Shown here piece after piece: positions 24,191-36,892 of a stretch of DNA of 64,000 bases (the stretch's first letter is position 1; each line of letters opens with the position of its first letter). A program made the translations under genes and the position numbers. The notes beneath the pieces were generated by a model. The model saw only the letters and a list, made by a program, of their open reading frames with translations. It was not told the DNA's origin and ran no database searches. The stretch is from Monoplex corrugatus (taxonomy: Eukaryota; Mollusca; Gastropoda; Littorinimorpha; Ranellidae), in NCBI GenBank assembly GCA_030674185.1, contig JAPXFY010000015.1, forward strand, positions 18,070,489-18,134,488. The letters run 5' to 3'.

Positions 24191-24524
24191 TCTGTTCCTT
24201 CACCAATAGTCCTCGCTACCCAAGCCCTGTCCAAAGTCAGTATAAAAGGTAACATACTATACTGACTTTGCCCTGTCCCGTTCCTAGCACCCTCACGTGT
24301 TGTCACAGGGTATTTCACGACCTGGCGAACCGCTGGAAAGTACTTATTAGCGTTAGCGTTTCTCCACTCACACAGTCGTACTTACCCTGCAGCTCTCGCA
24401 CACACACAAGAGCACCAAGAGCACATATATCCTTGTCAGTGATACTGTTCTTGGTGAGTGTACCATACCACCATCACCACCACCATCACCTCCATCACGT
24501 TAACAGCAAACCTAGCACAGATGG

Positions 24525-25268
24525 CAACACGAACAAGAACAAGGACAAAAACAAGGACAAGAACAAGAAGAAAAACAAAGACAAGGATAACGACAAGAAC
24601 AAGAACGTGAAAAAATCAAGGACAAAGACAAAAACAAGGATAAGGACAGTGATAAGAACAAGAAGAAAAACATGAACAAGGACAAGAACGAGGACAAGAA
24701 CAAGGACAAGGACGAGAAGAAAAACATGAACAAGGACAACGACAAGAAGAAGGACAAGAACAAGGCAAGGATGAGGACTAGAACTAGAACAAGGACAAGG
24801 GCAAGAACAGGGATACTGACAAGGACAAGAACAAGGAGAAGAACAAGAAACAAGGACTAGAACAAGGGCAAGAACTAGAAAAGAACAAGGACAACGACAA
24901 GAATAAGAGCAAGGACAAGGACCAGAACTAGAAAAGAAAAAGGACAAGAATAAGAACAAGGACAAGAACTAGAAAAGAACAAGGACAAGAATAAGAACAA
25001 GAGCAAGGGCAAGGACAAGATCTAGAAAAGAACAAGGACAAGGACAAGAATAAGGGCAAGGGCAAGGACCAGAACTAGAAAAGAACAAGGACAACTACAA
25101 GAACAAGGACAAGAATAAGAACAATGACAAGGACAAGAACCAGAACTAGAAAAGAAAAAGGACAAGAATAAGAACAAGAACAAGGACAAGAATAAGAACA
25201 AGAGCAAGGGCAAGGACAAGAACCAGAACTAGAAAAGAACAAAGACAAGGACAAGAACAAGGATAAGA
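24525..25268 (+). repeat. AAGAACAAGGAC hexamer/12-mer minisatellite
   Basis: About 740 bp of AACAAGGACAAG variants with a superimposed marker CCAGAACTAGAAAAGAA every 60-70 bp from 24870. The frames give poly-Lys/Asn or poly-Leu/Val and are artefacts. Confidence 0.9.
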
Positions 25269-25439
25269 AGTGATTTTACATTGAGGATTTACATCAACAG
25301 CCACCGCACAGGCGGACAACATTGTAAAGAGATTTTACGCCGGTGTTTTACATCAACAGCAACACTACAATCGACAATGTAAAGAGAAATTTACACTGAT
25401 GTTTTACGTCAAACTTTACACCACATACAACATGACAAA

Positions 25440-26760
25440 GAGAGGTTTACAGCCGCAGTATTGGAAAGAGAGATTTACACTGGTAGTTTTTTCCATCATG
25501 AGCAACACTATGTCAGTATTGGAAAGAAGTTTATACTGATATTTTCCATCATCAGCAACACTACAGTCAAAATTGGAAAGAGAGATTTACACTGACGTTG
25601 TTCCATCGTCAGCAACACTATAGTCAATATTGGAAAGAGAAGTTTACACTGGTATTTTTCCATCATCAGCAACACTATAGTCAGTATTGGAAAGAGAAGT
25701 TTACACTGGTATTTTTCCATCATCAGCAACACTATAGTCAGTATTGGAAAGAGAAGTTTACACTGGTATTTTTCCATCATCAGCAACACTATAGTCAGTA
25801 TTGGAAAGAGAAGTTTACACTGGTATTTTTCCATCATCAGCAACACTATAGTCAATATTGGAAAGAGAAGTTTACACTGGTATTTTTCCATCATCAGCAA
25901 AACTATAGTCAATATTGGAAAGAGAAGTTTACACTGGTATTTTTTCCATCATCAGCAACACTACAGTCAATATTGGAAAGAGAGATTTACACTGGTATTT
26001 TTCCATCATCAGCAACACTACAGTCAATATTGGAAAGAGAAGTTTACACTGGTATTTTTCCATCATCAGCAACACTATAGTCAATATTGGAAAGAAAAGT
26101 TTACACTGGTATTTTCTTCATCATCAGCAACACTATAGTCAATATTGGAAAGAGAAGTTTACACTGGTATTTTTCCATCATCAGCAACACTATAGTCAAT
26201 ATTGGAAAGAGAGATTTACACTGGTATTTTTCCATCATCAGCAACACTATAGTCAATATTGGAAAGAAAAGTTTACACTGGTATTTTCTTCATCATCAGC
26301 AACACTACAGTCAATATTGGAAAGAGAGATTTACACTGGTATTTTTCCATCATCAGCAAAACTATAGTCAATATTGGAAAGAAAAGTTTACACTGGTATT
26401 TTCTTCATCATCAGCAACACTACAGCCAATATTGGAAAGAGAGATTTACACACTGCCGTTTTTCCATCGTCAGCAACACTACAGTCAATAGTGGAAAGAG
26501 AGATTTATTCACTGCCGTTTTTCCATCATCAGCAACACTACAGTCAGTATTGGAAAGAGAGATTTATTCACTGCCGTTTTTTCCATCATCAGCAACACTG
26601 TAGTCAATAGTGGAAAGAGGGAGATTTATTCACTGCCGTTTTTCCATCGTCAGCAACACTACAGTCAATATTAGAAAGAGAGATTTACACACTGGCGTTT
26701 TTCCATCGTCAGCGACACCAAAGACAACATTGTAAAGGGAAGTTTACACAGTCAACATTG
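25440..26760. repeat. 57-bp minisatellite
   Basis: About 21 units with TCAATATTGGAAAGAGAAGT, TTACACTGGTATTTTTCCAT and CATCAGCAACACTA. The period is 57 bp (19 codons), so frames stay open on both strands. Edge units are degenerate. Confidence 0.95.
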
Positions 26761-26998
26761 TAAAGAGAGATTTTTACACCGGTGTTTCCCATTAACAAAA
26801 CGAAAGACAGCAAGGTGAGGGGAGGCCATGCATAAAACACTGAGTGAGATGACATGCTTTGCAACAACACTCTTGCCATCTAACTGCCCACAACTTTGTA
26901 GATTCAGGGAGATATTGTTGCGCTAGAAAATACTTTCCTGTTTGATGCGATGACAGCTTTGTGTCTGTGTGTACTGCGTCTGTTTCTCTGGCTGTGGT

Positions 26999-27256
<258 letters not shown>

Positions 27257-27439
27257 TTCAGACTTCAAAACACTTTATTATTCAAGCATAGTAGTGCTAG
27301 GTCCTACTGAACGTGCCTTACAGCTAATCTTTGCTACTCTACTGATACAAATATATCTAAAAAGAAACAAACCCAAAACTGTAAAACGGATGAATACAGG
27401 CAGTGTGAAAGAAGATATAACACACACACACACATACAC

Positions 27440-27488
<49 letters not shown>

Positions 27489-28022
27489 CACACACACTCA
27501 CACACACGCACAAACGCACGCAACGCAACACACACACAACACACAACACACTCACACACAAAACACACACCAACAAAATACACCAGACCACACACTACAC
27601 TCACAGACTCACACTCACAGAGAGAGAGAGAGAGAGAGAGAGAAGAAGAGAGAAGAGAGAAGAGAGAGAGAGAGACAGACAGACAGAAGACAAGAAGAGA
27701 ATAGACAGAGAGAGAGAAGACAAGAGAGAGAGAGAGAGAGAGAGGAAGAGAGAGAGAGAAGACAACATGACAGACGTCTAATATCACTTATATGAAAAGA
27801 CGTTAAATCAAGCAACGAACGAACACACACACACACACGACACACACACACACAACACACACAACACACACACACACACACACACTCACACACACACCAA
27901 AACACACACACACACAAACAACAACGAACTTCAGATTCCAAAACACATTTATTACTCAAGCATAGAGTATAGGTCCATGGACCTGTCTTAACAGCTAGCT
28001 TTGCTACTCTACTCATGTAACA
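27257..28022. repeat. Paired dispersed repeat with (AC)n and (GA)n between
   Basis: CTTCAGACTTCAAAACACTT at 27255 matches CTTCAGATTCCAAAACACAT at 27929; both continue ATTCAAGCATAG-like, GGTCC and TTTGCTACTCTACT. The inner part is (AC)n 27420-27590 and (GA)n 27619-27765. Confidence 0.75.
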
Positions 28023-28118
28023 TAAAACCGATGAACACAACAATGTGAAAGAAGGAAGCTATATTTATAAAAGAAAATTAAAAAAAAAAAAAAAAAAAGA
28101 GAGAGAGAGAGAGAGAGG

Positions 28119-28184
28119 GGATACGATAGAAATAGACACTTAAGCCCATTCACAAAATCATAATGAAACAGAGGGAGGGAGGGA

Positions 28185-28237
<53 letters not shown>

Positions 28238-28313
28238 GAGAAAGAGAGAGAGAATACGATAGAAATAGACACTTAAGCCCATTCACAAAATCATAATGAA
28301 ACAGAGGGAGGGG
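28119..28313. repeat. Tandem duplication of a 60-bp block
   Basis: ATACGATAGAAATAGACACT through CATAATGAAACAGAGGGAGG occurs at 28120 and 28255, with (GACA)n and (GA)n between. Confidence 0.85.
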
Positions 28314-28431
28314 GTGGTTTCTTTACTACATGGAACTAGATCATGATAATCAATGTTTCTAGTCCATGCACATCATTGCATAAAGTGCTGTCACTGAACT
28401 TAGTACATCCAATTTATAAAAAAAGAAAAAA

Positions 28432-28437
<6 letters not shown>

Positions 28438-28499
<62 letters not shown>
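28438..28499. repeat. (GA)n microsatellite
   Basis: Pure GA preceded by A-rich sequence. Confidence 0.95.
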
Positions 28500-28504
<5 letters not shown>

Positions 28505-28631
28505 TGTTACATATTTTGTGTTTTCCACCCTCCCCTGTTGTTTCTGTAACACCCCCTCACGACCTTTTATATTATTCAGTCTCCAACCCTTTCCCACCTA
28601 CCTAAAGTTTTATCATGCATTATCATTATTA

Positions 28632-29025
28632 TGCTCTCTCTCTCTCTGCGTCTCTTTCTCTCTCTCTCTCCTGTCTCTCTCTCTGCATCTGTCTGTCTGT
28701 CTCTCTCTCTCACTTTCTCTCTGCGTCTCTTTCTGTCTCTTTGTCTCTGTCTTTGTTTCTCTGTCTCTGTGTGTCTGTCTCTGTGTCTGTCTCTCTGTCT
28801 CCCTTCTGTCTCTGTCTGTCTGTATGTCTCTCTGTCTGTCCCTCTCTTTGTCTCTGTTCTCTGTCTGTCTGTCTGTCTTTCTTTGTCTCTCTCATTCCTC
28901 TCTCTGTCTGTCTGTTTCTCTGTTTCTGTCTGTCTCTCTGTGTCTCTCTCTGTTTCTGTCTGTCTCTTTCTGTCTCTGTCTGTCTCTCTGTTCTCTCTGT
29001 TTCTGTCTGTCTGTCTCTGTCTGTC
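28632..29025. repeat. (CT)n/(TCTG)n simple repeats
   Basis: Ser/Leu/Cys-rich frames only. Confidence 0.9.
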
Positions 29026-29029
29026 TCCT

Positions 29030-29232
29030 TTACACGGGCTGGTTGGTTCTTTTGATATTGCCATAGACAAGATCTGATATCTCGAGTTCAATCCCAGCCC
29101 GCAACATAAAACAACAGGCCTGTTCACAGCCCATCTTAATGTTTCCATCCTTCTGGTGGTGTCAGCTTCGTGTTTCATTGGTCCCCTCTCACCCCACCCC
29201 CCCCATTCCGAGACATTCCAAACTCTTCTTTG
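29030..29232 (+). mobile_element. Family D SINE, 5' half
   Basis: GGGCTGGTTGGTTCTTTTGA, CTCGAGTTCAATCCCAGCCC and CATCCTTCTGGTGGTGTCAG. Confidence 0.7.
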
Positions 29233-29419
29233 TCTTCTCTTTGTCTTTCCTTCTCTCGTTATGCTGCACAAGCTTCCAGAGAAAACATGGATACCTTCTC
29301 TGCTTTATGCATCAGCTCAGGATACCGCATTTCCAACAACAGCATTAGCAGCACGATTGCAAGAACATGACAGCCGTAATGGTAACATCAACAAAAACAT
29401 GACTAATAGAATAAAACAA

Positions 29420-29790
29420 CCTTCGACGACAATATAATAACAACAACAGTGATGTGATAAAGAACAAAGTAAACAATAGACAAACAATAACAAACAACAA
29501 CAACAACAAGAAGAAGAACATAACAACAACATTGACATCAACAAAAACAAACAATAGCAATACAACAACAACAGCAAAAACAACAAAAGCAGCAATAACA
29601 TTACAAGAAACAAACAGCAGTAGCAGTACAACAACAACAACATCAACACAAACGAATAACAATAACAGTAAAACAACAACAGAAACAACAACAACATCCT
29701 CAGCAGCAGCAGCAGCTTAAACGAATAACAATAACAGTGCAACAACAACAACTGTACAAGAACAACAACAACAACATAACTACAATAGCA
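29420..29790. repeat. (AAC)n-rich low-complexity region
   Basis: Irregular CAA/AAC triplets. Confidence 0.85.
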
Positions 29791-29849
29791 AAAAAAAAAA
29801 ATCAGACACGCAACACCAATTAAAATAAACGATAGCAGTAAACAATAAA

Positions 29850-30725
29850 AGCAACATCAACAAAACCAAACAAAATAGCATTATAACAACAATGACGTCA
29901 ACAAAACCAAACAAAATAGCATTATAACAACAATGACGTCAACAAAAACAAACAAAATAGCATTATAACAACAATGAAGACAACAAAAACAAACAAAATA
30001 GCATTATAACAACAATGACGTCAACAAAACGAAACAAAATAGCATTATAACAACAATGACGTCAACAAAACCAAACAAAATAGCATTATAACAATGACGT
30101 CAACAAAACAAACAAAATAGCATTATAACAACAATGACGTCAACAAAAACCAAACAAAATAGCAATATAAAAACAATGACGTCAACAAAAACAAACAAAA
30201 TAGCAATATAACAACAATGACGTCAACAAAACCAAACAAAATAGCAATATAACAACAATGACGTCAACAAAACCAAACAAAATAGCAATATAACAACAAT
30301 GACGTCAACAAAACCAAACAAAATAGCATTATAACAACAATGACGTCAACAAAACCAAACAAAATAGCATTATAACAACAATGACGTCAGCAAAACCAAA
30401 CAAAATAGCATTATAACAACAATGACGTCAACAAAAACAAACAAAATAGCAATATAACAACAATGACGTCAACAAAACCAACAAAATAGCATTATAACAA
30501 CAATGACGTCAACAAAAACAAACAAAATAGCAATATAACAACAATGACGTCAACAAAACCAAACAAAATAGCAATATAACACAATGACGTCAACAAAACA
30601 AACAAAATAGCATATAACAACAATGACGTCAACAAAACCAAACAAAATAGCATTATAACAACAATGACGTCAACAAAACAAACAAAATAGCATTATAACA
30701 ACAATGACATCACAAAAACAAACAG
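29850..30725 (+). repeat. 41-bp minisatellite with TGACGTCA in each unit
   Basis: About 21 units with ATAACAACAATGACGTCAAC and AAAACCAAACAAAATAGC. By eye about 19 units hold an exact TGACGTCA, the palindromic cAMP-response-element core. Function is not shown by sequence alone. Confidence 0.95.
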
Positions 30726-31079
30726 TAGCAATACAAGCAAGAACAGCAACACCAGCACAACAATAACAACAGTAACAGTAACAGCAACAACACAACAGGC
30801 GCCATAGACAGCATAGTAAGAAGTTTATACCACTGCTGCCTGCCACTAAAACAGGCAGTAACAGCTTGGGGGAGGAGGTGGGAGTTGGGGGGGGGGTATA
30901 AAAAACTGACTGATACGACAACCTGGAAACATTGCCCTGAAAACTCGCCCCCCCCCCCCCAAAGCTCCCCCAAGCGGCCCCCCCCCCCCCCTCATCTTAC
31001 ACGTTACGGCGATAGTGTTTGTTCCGTCCGCTGAAACGTTTCCCTGTTTGATGTATTGCACTTTTCTGTGTGCAGTTGG

Positions 31080-31117
31080 GGTGTGTGTGTGTGGTGGTGG
31101 TGGGGGTGGTGTGTGGT

Positions 31118-31189
<72 letters not shown>

Positions 31190-31260
31190 TGTGTGTGTCT
31201 GTGTGTGTAAGAGAGAGAGAGGGAGAGAGGAAACTGAAACTGAAACTGAAACTGTTTATT
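31080..31260. repeat. (GT)n tract followed by (AAACTG)n
   Basis: (GT)n to 31208, (GA)n, then GAAACTGAAACTGAAACTG at 31230-31253, the hexamer that ends family C, here next to TTTATTGTCATTACC rather than a C body. Confidence 0.85.
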
Positions 31261-32100
31261 GTCATTACCCGAAAAGGTCTTTTGAAAGGGGGATACAATT
31301 TTCCAGTAGTGCGACACATAATCCACTCTTTGTATGTGCGCATATTCTTCACGCTAATCAAAAAAAAATATCGAACATCCATTCCTTGAATATCAACATA
31401 TTCAAATCATATATAATGAACAATTATCCATTTTATCAGTACTACATAATGCAAACAAACAAACAAATATCAAAACAGTGTTCCTACATTCAGGCCAATA
31501 ATTTGTCTAGGTTTAGACAAACCAAAATCTTTTCACACACCCACACACACACACACGCACCCATATACACTCACGCGCGGGCGCGCGCTCGTGCGCACGC
31601 ACACACACACATCAAAACTATAATATGATAAAACATCTGGGCTAGACCACCCAAACCTTACATTTAGTAATAATAATATAATCTTCACATAACTGCCCCA
31701 TAATACTCTGTTAACAAGGGACATCACTATGCCTTTTATTTATTTGTTTTTGGTTTGTTTTTGTTTTTGTTTTTTGTTTTTTTGTTAACATGTATAGTAG
31801 ACCCTTAAGTGTCTATATACCCTTTCAATATCCACTTCTAACATATTCTACAAATATACCATTATTTTCATATTATTAGCTACTCTTAAATTATCGGCAA
31901 ACAAAGCAAAATAAAGCAAATGAAAACAGCTCTTTACAAAACAGTCTATAATAAAGCGGCTTCTTTGGAGTTAATGTGATATAGCCCATATCAGTCAAAG
32001 GAGATTAAATTAATCCCAGTATAATATTGTCTAGCACTATTGTCGGGCTTGTAAGTGTTTATGTCTTATTTTTTGTGCTTCCGCAATGTATAGTGCCACT
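31260..32100. other. AT-rich sequence without supported gene
   Basis: Short frames only; a CG-alternating patch at 31574-31600. Confidence 0.5.
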
Positions 32101-32103
32101 GAT

Positions 32104-32104
<1 letters not shown>

Positions 32105-32140
<36 letters not shown>

Positions 32141-32263
32141 TGTTGTGTGTGTATGTGTGTGTGTTTTGTATAAATGTATGTGTGTGGTGTGTTTGTGTGC
32201 GCGCGTGTGTGTGATATAGTTTGTATTTGTGTGTGCGTGCGTGCGTGCGTGCGTGCGTGCGTG

Positions 32264-32327
<64 letters not shown>

Positions 32328-32399
32328 GTGGTGGTGTGCTGTGTTGTGTTGAAGTGTGGTGTGTGTGTGTGTGTGAATGAGTGAGAGTGTGTGTTGTGT

Positions 32400-32475
<76 letters not shown>

Positions 32476-32657
32476 GTGTTTTGTTGCGTGTGTGTGTGTT
32501 TTGTTGTGTTGTGTTGTGTTATGTTGCGTGTGTGCGTGTCTAATTTTTGTGTGTGTATGCTTCTATGCACGTATGTAGTTTGTACTGTCTCTGTCTGTCT
32601 GTCTGTCTCTGTCGTCTGTCTGTCCTCTCTCTCTCTCTGCGCTCATACCAGCATGTG

Positions 32658-32705
<48 letters not shown>

Positions 32706-32723
32706 TGTGTGTGATGTGTGTGT

Positions 32724-32765
<42 letters not shown>
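32105..32765. repeat. (GA)n, (TG)n and (TCTG)n compound repeats
   Basis: Three long TG runs (32264-32325, 32399-32475, 32658-32762). Confidence 0.95.
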
Positions 32766-32766
<1 letters not shown>

Positions 32767-33070
32767 AATACCGAGATCAAAGTTGTGTGAAATACCCAAC
32801 ATTATTGTTATAGTACTGAATATCGTCTTACCACTAAGCCTTCGACAGATGACAAACAGAAAGGGACAGATAGCTCAACGGATTTTTGACATTCACAGTC
32901 TGCCCGTTAAGACTGTTGAAAGCTGACATCAAACACAGATGTGTCATCAACGTACCGTTCTTTGAAATCACAGTGATAAAGGCCTACCTTAGTCGTCAAA
33001 CAGAAGTTCATGTGACATATTCAACACAGCTTTTTCTGTCATCGAGGCTGTGGAAAGGCATAGTACCCTT
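32766..33070. other. Unassigned sequence
   Basis: No gene or repeat family recognised. Confidence 0.4.
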
Positions 33071-33096
33071 GTGGTGGTGTTGTGTGTGTGTGTGTG

Positions 33097-33170
<74 letters not shown>

Positions 33171-33182
33171 TGTTGTGTGTTT

Positions 33183-33223
<41 letters not shown>
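33071..33223. repeat. (GT)n microsatellite
   Basis: GT with TTG interruptions. Confidence 0.95.
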
Positions 33224-33225
<2 letters not shown>

Positions 33226-33699
33226 TTTCCTATTCCACATTATCGGCCACAGAATCTGAGACAAGTTTTTTCTTAATCAATACAAACTACCCAGTCATCC
33301 TCACAATTACCAGGCACACGAAGAAGTCTATTACCCATTATTTTGTTCCACGTCCAAGCTAGCTTTCAATCACTGGACAGCAAGATAAGACTGATAGGAC
33401 TGAACACTACTGATGTCATTTTGTGGATAACCGACTTCCACGAGCAAAGATACGGGCCCATTGTGACAAAATGGAAATACATTAATACGTAAGCCTATTG
33501 CCTGCCGCCTTGCAACAGATGTCAGCTTTAAGCTGCCTGTAGAGGGAATACATTGATACGTAAGCCTATTGTCTGCCTTTCTATTACGATAGTAAGCGTA
33601 GAGTACAGACACCTCCTGTCACGCAGTCTCAGTCCTCGATGGATGAAATTCCACAGCATCATGATTACCATCGTCATCATCATCATCATCAACGCAGCA
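33224..33699. other. Unassigned sequence with an internal duplicated block
   Basis: ACATTAATACGTAAGCCTAT at 33479 and ACATTGATACGTAAGCCTAT at 33550, each followed by TGCCTGCC or TCTGCC, mark a ~71-bp tandem duplication. No gene. Confidence 0.5.
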
Positions 33700-33994
33700 T
33701 TAACCCTTCGACTCCCGTACCTTGTTCACCAGCATCCTGCATTGCCAACCATGCTAGCAAAGCAAAAACTTAACCCTTTGATTCCTTCACACTTAGCAGT
33801 TGGTGGATAGGGTGCTGGAGTCAAAAGGTTAACCCTTTGACTCCCGTACCCTGTCCACCAACACCCTGCATTGCCTACCAGGCTTGAAAACAGAAACTTA
33901 ACCCTTTGGTTCCTTCACCCTGTCCACCAGCTTCTTGTAGGAAGGGGTTAAGATTTTGCAGTTGGATGAATGGATGCAAGAGTCAAAGGGTTAA
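33700..33994. mobile_element. Two family A MITEs sharing one TTAA
   Basis: TTAA at 33700, a shared junction AAAAGGTTAACCCTTTGAC near 33825-33843, and TTAA at 33991-33994: head-to-tail elements with one TTAA between them. Confidence 0.75.
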
Positions 33995-35440
33995 TGGGTA
34001 ATAGATTTCCTTGTGTGCGTGGTAATAGTGAGGATGATTGGGTAATTTATATTGATTAATGGATAATACCTACTTACTTACCTACTTACTTACCTATCGA
34101 TGATTAAGAAAATAATGGCTTCACATAGTTGATAGGTGGCTGAGCATTTGGGCATTGACTAGGGGGAGGGGTCCGGTTCTGTCATGTGAGACGAGTTTAT
34201 ACAGAATAACTAGTTGTGTTGTGAGTCAGACCTTTATTTATTTATTTATTTACTTTATATATATGTTCCTTTTTTGAAGGTAAGATATACACATACACAT
34301 GACGTCATTTACATGTAACCAAGATTATTCCAGTGGTAGGCTGATAAAATACCAGTATGAAATATAGACTAGGTAAAACATAGTCTAGGTAGGGCTTCAG
34401 GACCTGGCCAGCTCAAAGGTTTATGTGCAGGCTTAAGGCTTGTGCCATGATCACCATACACGTGACACCTGTGACGTTAGTGCATATGGAATTCGTTCCG
34501 AGCGCGGAGATGTCTTCTTGAGAAACTGAAACTGAAACTGGGTAATAGACTTCCTTGTGTGCGTGGTAATAGTGAGGATGACTGGGTAGTTTGTATTGAT
34601 TAATGGGTAATAGACTTCCTTGTGTGCGTGGTAATAGTGAGGATGACTGGGTATTTGTATTGATTAATGGGTAATAGACTTCCTTGTGTGCGTGGTAATA
34701 GTGAGGATGACTGGGTAGTTTGTATTGATTAATGGGTAATAGACTTCCTTGTGTGCGTGGTAATAGTGAGGATGACTGGGTATTTGTATGATTAATGGGT
34801 AATAGACTTCCTTGTGTGCGTGGTAATAGTGAGGATGACTGGGTAATTTGTATTGATTAATGGTAATAGACTTCCTTGTGTGCGTGGTAATAGTGAGGAT
34901 GACTGGGTAATTTGTATTGATTAATGGGTAATAGACTTCCTTGTGTGCGTGGTAATAGTGAGGATGACTGGGTAATTTGTATTGATTAATGGGTAATAGA
35001 CTTCCTTGTGTGCGTGGTAATAGTGAGGATGACTGGGTAATTTGTATTGATTAATGGGTAATAGACTTCCTTGTGTGCGTGGTAATAGTGAGGATGACTG
35101 GGTAATTTGTATTGATTAATGGGTAATAGACTTCCTTGTGTGCGCGGTAATAGTGAGGATGACTGGGTAATTTGTATTGATTAATGGGTAATAGACTTCC
35201 TTGTGTGCGCGGTAATAGTGAGGATGACTGGGTAATTTGTATTGATTAATAGGTAATAGACTTCCTTGTGTGCGCGGTAATAGTGAGGATGACTGGGTAA
35301 TTTGTATTGATTAATAGGTAATAGACTTCCTTGTGTGCGCGGTAATAGTGAGGATGACTGGGTAATTTGTATTGATTAATGGGTAATAGACTTCCTTGTG
35401 CGCGTGGTAATAGTGAGGATGGCTAGCTGGTTAGCTTGAA
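33991..35440 (+). repeat. 65-bp satellite array split by a family C insertion
   Basis: Units contain TTAATGGGTAATAGACTTCC, TTGTGTGCGTGGTAATAGTG and AGGATGACTGGGTAATTTGT. One diverged unit precedes the C element (34066-34540) and about 14 nearly identical units follow. The last unit merges into TTGATTACACCTGTCTGCAG, found beside single units elsewhere. Confidence 0.95.
34066..34540 (-). mobile_element. Family C element inside the 65-bp array
   Basis: (CTTA)n start, TATCGATGATTAAGAAAA, CTGTCATGTGAGACGAGTTT, the GGCTTAAGGCTTGTGCCATG block and a GAAACTGAAACTGAAACTG end abutting GGTAATAGACTTCC of the array. Confidence 0.8.
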
Positions 35441-36400
35441 TTGATTACACCTGTCTGCAGCGTCGTGTTATAGAGTAGCATCGGGTTAGAGACAGAGTAA
35501 TATCAGGTTCACCTGTATGTGTTCGATAAAGTCTTACGTACTTAGATTTGACAGTTGGGTACATGTATTAAGTGCATTTTTGGGTCTAGGTAAATGGAAT
35601 ATGTAGAAGCAATTTTAGGTAATTTGGGTACGTTTTTATATATGTTTTGGTGTCCTTAATTGTGTTTAGATTTGTAATAAAGTTTGTTTTTTAATCCCCT
35701 TTGAGATAAATTGGATGGAGTGGTCAACGCCAAAGACATCTTCTTAGAATATGTGCGCGAATGCATTGATATGTGTACTTAATTTTCTTTTCCTTTTTTA
35801 CCTGTTGAAGTATTGTGTTTTGAAACGGTTATAGCACTAATATGGCTCTAGTCAGTCGGCTGGGCTTTAAACAAACAGTAAAAATGACAGGTTATACAGT
35901 AGTTCAGATGATAGAGTAGCATGTTATAAAGTAGCATGATGTTAAAGAGTAGCATCAGGGTATAGAGTGCTAAAGAGTAGCAAGATTGTTGCAGTGGATA
36001 GAACTTTGGCTTGTGGCGTAGTCATTTGGCAGACGACCCCCCCCCCCCCCCCATACAGTTGAATCGAAGACAGACCAGCGCGTTCAGAACGTGCTTCACT
36101 GTGTACACAGTTGTCAAGTTCTAACGGAAGATGAGCGAGCTGAATTTTTGTAAGTGGTCGGGTGGGGGGGGGGGGGGGTGGTGAAAGCATGGCAATCTTC
36201 CCCACCCCCTTCCCCATCTTCTTTCAAGACTGTTGTGTTCACAGTACGGCACAGCCCATATCCTTCCCTTTTCTATTTTCTGTATTTGTTATTGTTATAT
36301 GTGATGTCTACTCCCTGAGGGGATGCCGGAGGCTCTTTCAGTATAAATAGTATCCCCACCTTCTGAAAATTCTGTGCTATAAATTGCTTTCTGAACTCTC
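35440..36400 (+). repeat. Composite: single-unit progenitor flank, family B fragments
   Basis: GTTATAGAGTAGCATCGGGT at 35466, a 5'-truncated B at 35507-35885 (GGTTCACCTGTATGTGTTCG to GGCTGGGCTTTAAACAAACA), then a GGCTTGTGGCGTAGTCATTT block and a B 5' end at 36314-36385. The same order recurs at 39505-40150. Confidence 0.65.
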
Positions 36401-36494
36401 AGTCAGTAGTAATAATAATGACATGATGATGATGATAATAATGATGATAGTAATAATAAAACAATAACAATAGCCCTCTTACTTTCTGACGTCT

Positions 36495-36499
36495 CAGTA

Positions 36500-36549
<50 letters not shown>
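36495..36549. repeat. (GAT)n microsatellite
   Basis: Eighteen or so GAT triplets. Confidence 0.95.
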
Positions 36550-36554
36550 ATATC

Positions 36555-36705
36555 CAGTTAGCCCTGTTGCCTTTCTGAAATCTTAGTCCAAAAATAGAAA
36601 TGATAATAAAAATGGCGCTGCACTACAACAACACGCTGTCAACAGGAAGAGCAGGCCATGTTTCACATGGTAAACCCATTGTGTCAGAAAGGAAAGAAGA
36701 TGAAA
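36555..36705 (+). mobile_element. Family G SINE 3' end
   Basis: TTTCTGAAATCTTAGTCCAA, ATGGCGCTGCACTACAACAA and ACCCATTGTGTCAGAAA match 2330-2445. Confidence 0.6.
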
Positions 36706-36892
36706 ATGAATACTTTATTTCCCAAAATGGCAGTATGACGATGACATCAGATTACACATAAACCTTCAGCTAATCAAAGTCAGTGTGAGGATGGCAAACC
36801 AGAATCGTTTAAAAAAAAAATTTGACAAGGCGTCATCTTCTCAAGCTCAACGTAAACAACAACGAATTTATGCGACGTTCTGTTTTTTTGTC

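Noticed and set aside
24495..25268. Lys/Asn-rich or Leu/Val-rich protein
   Set aside because: Direct consequence of AAGGAC hexamer repetition.
25508..26610. Repeat protein with a 19-residue unit
   Set aside because: Open on both strands because the unit is 57 bp; no start context, splice sites or composition typical of protein.
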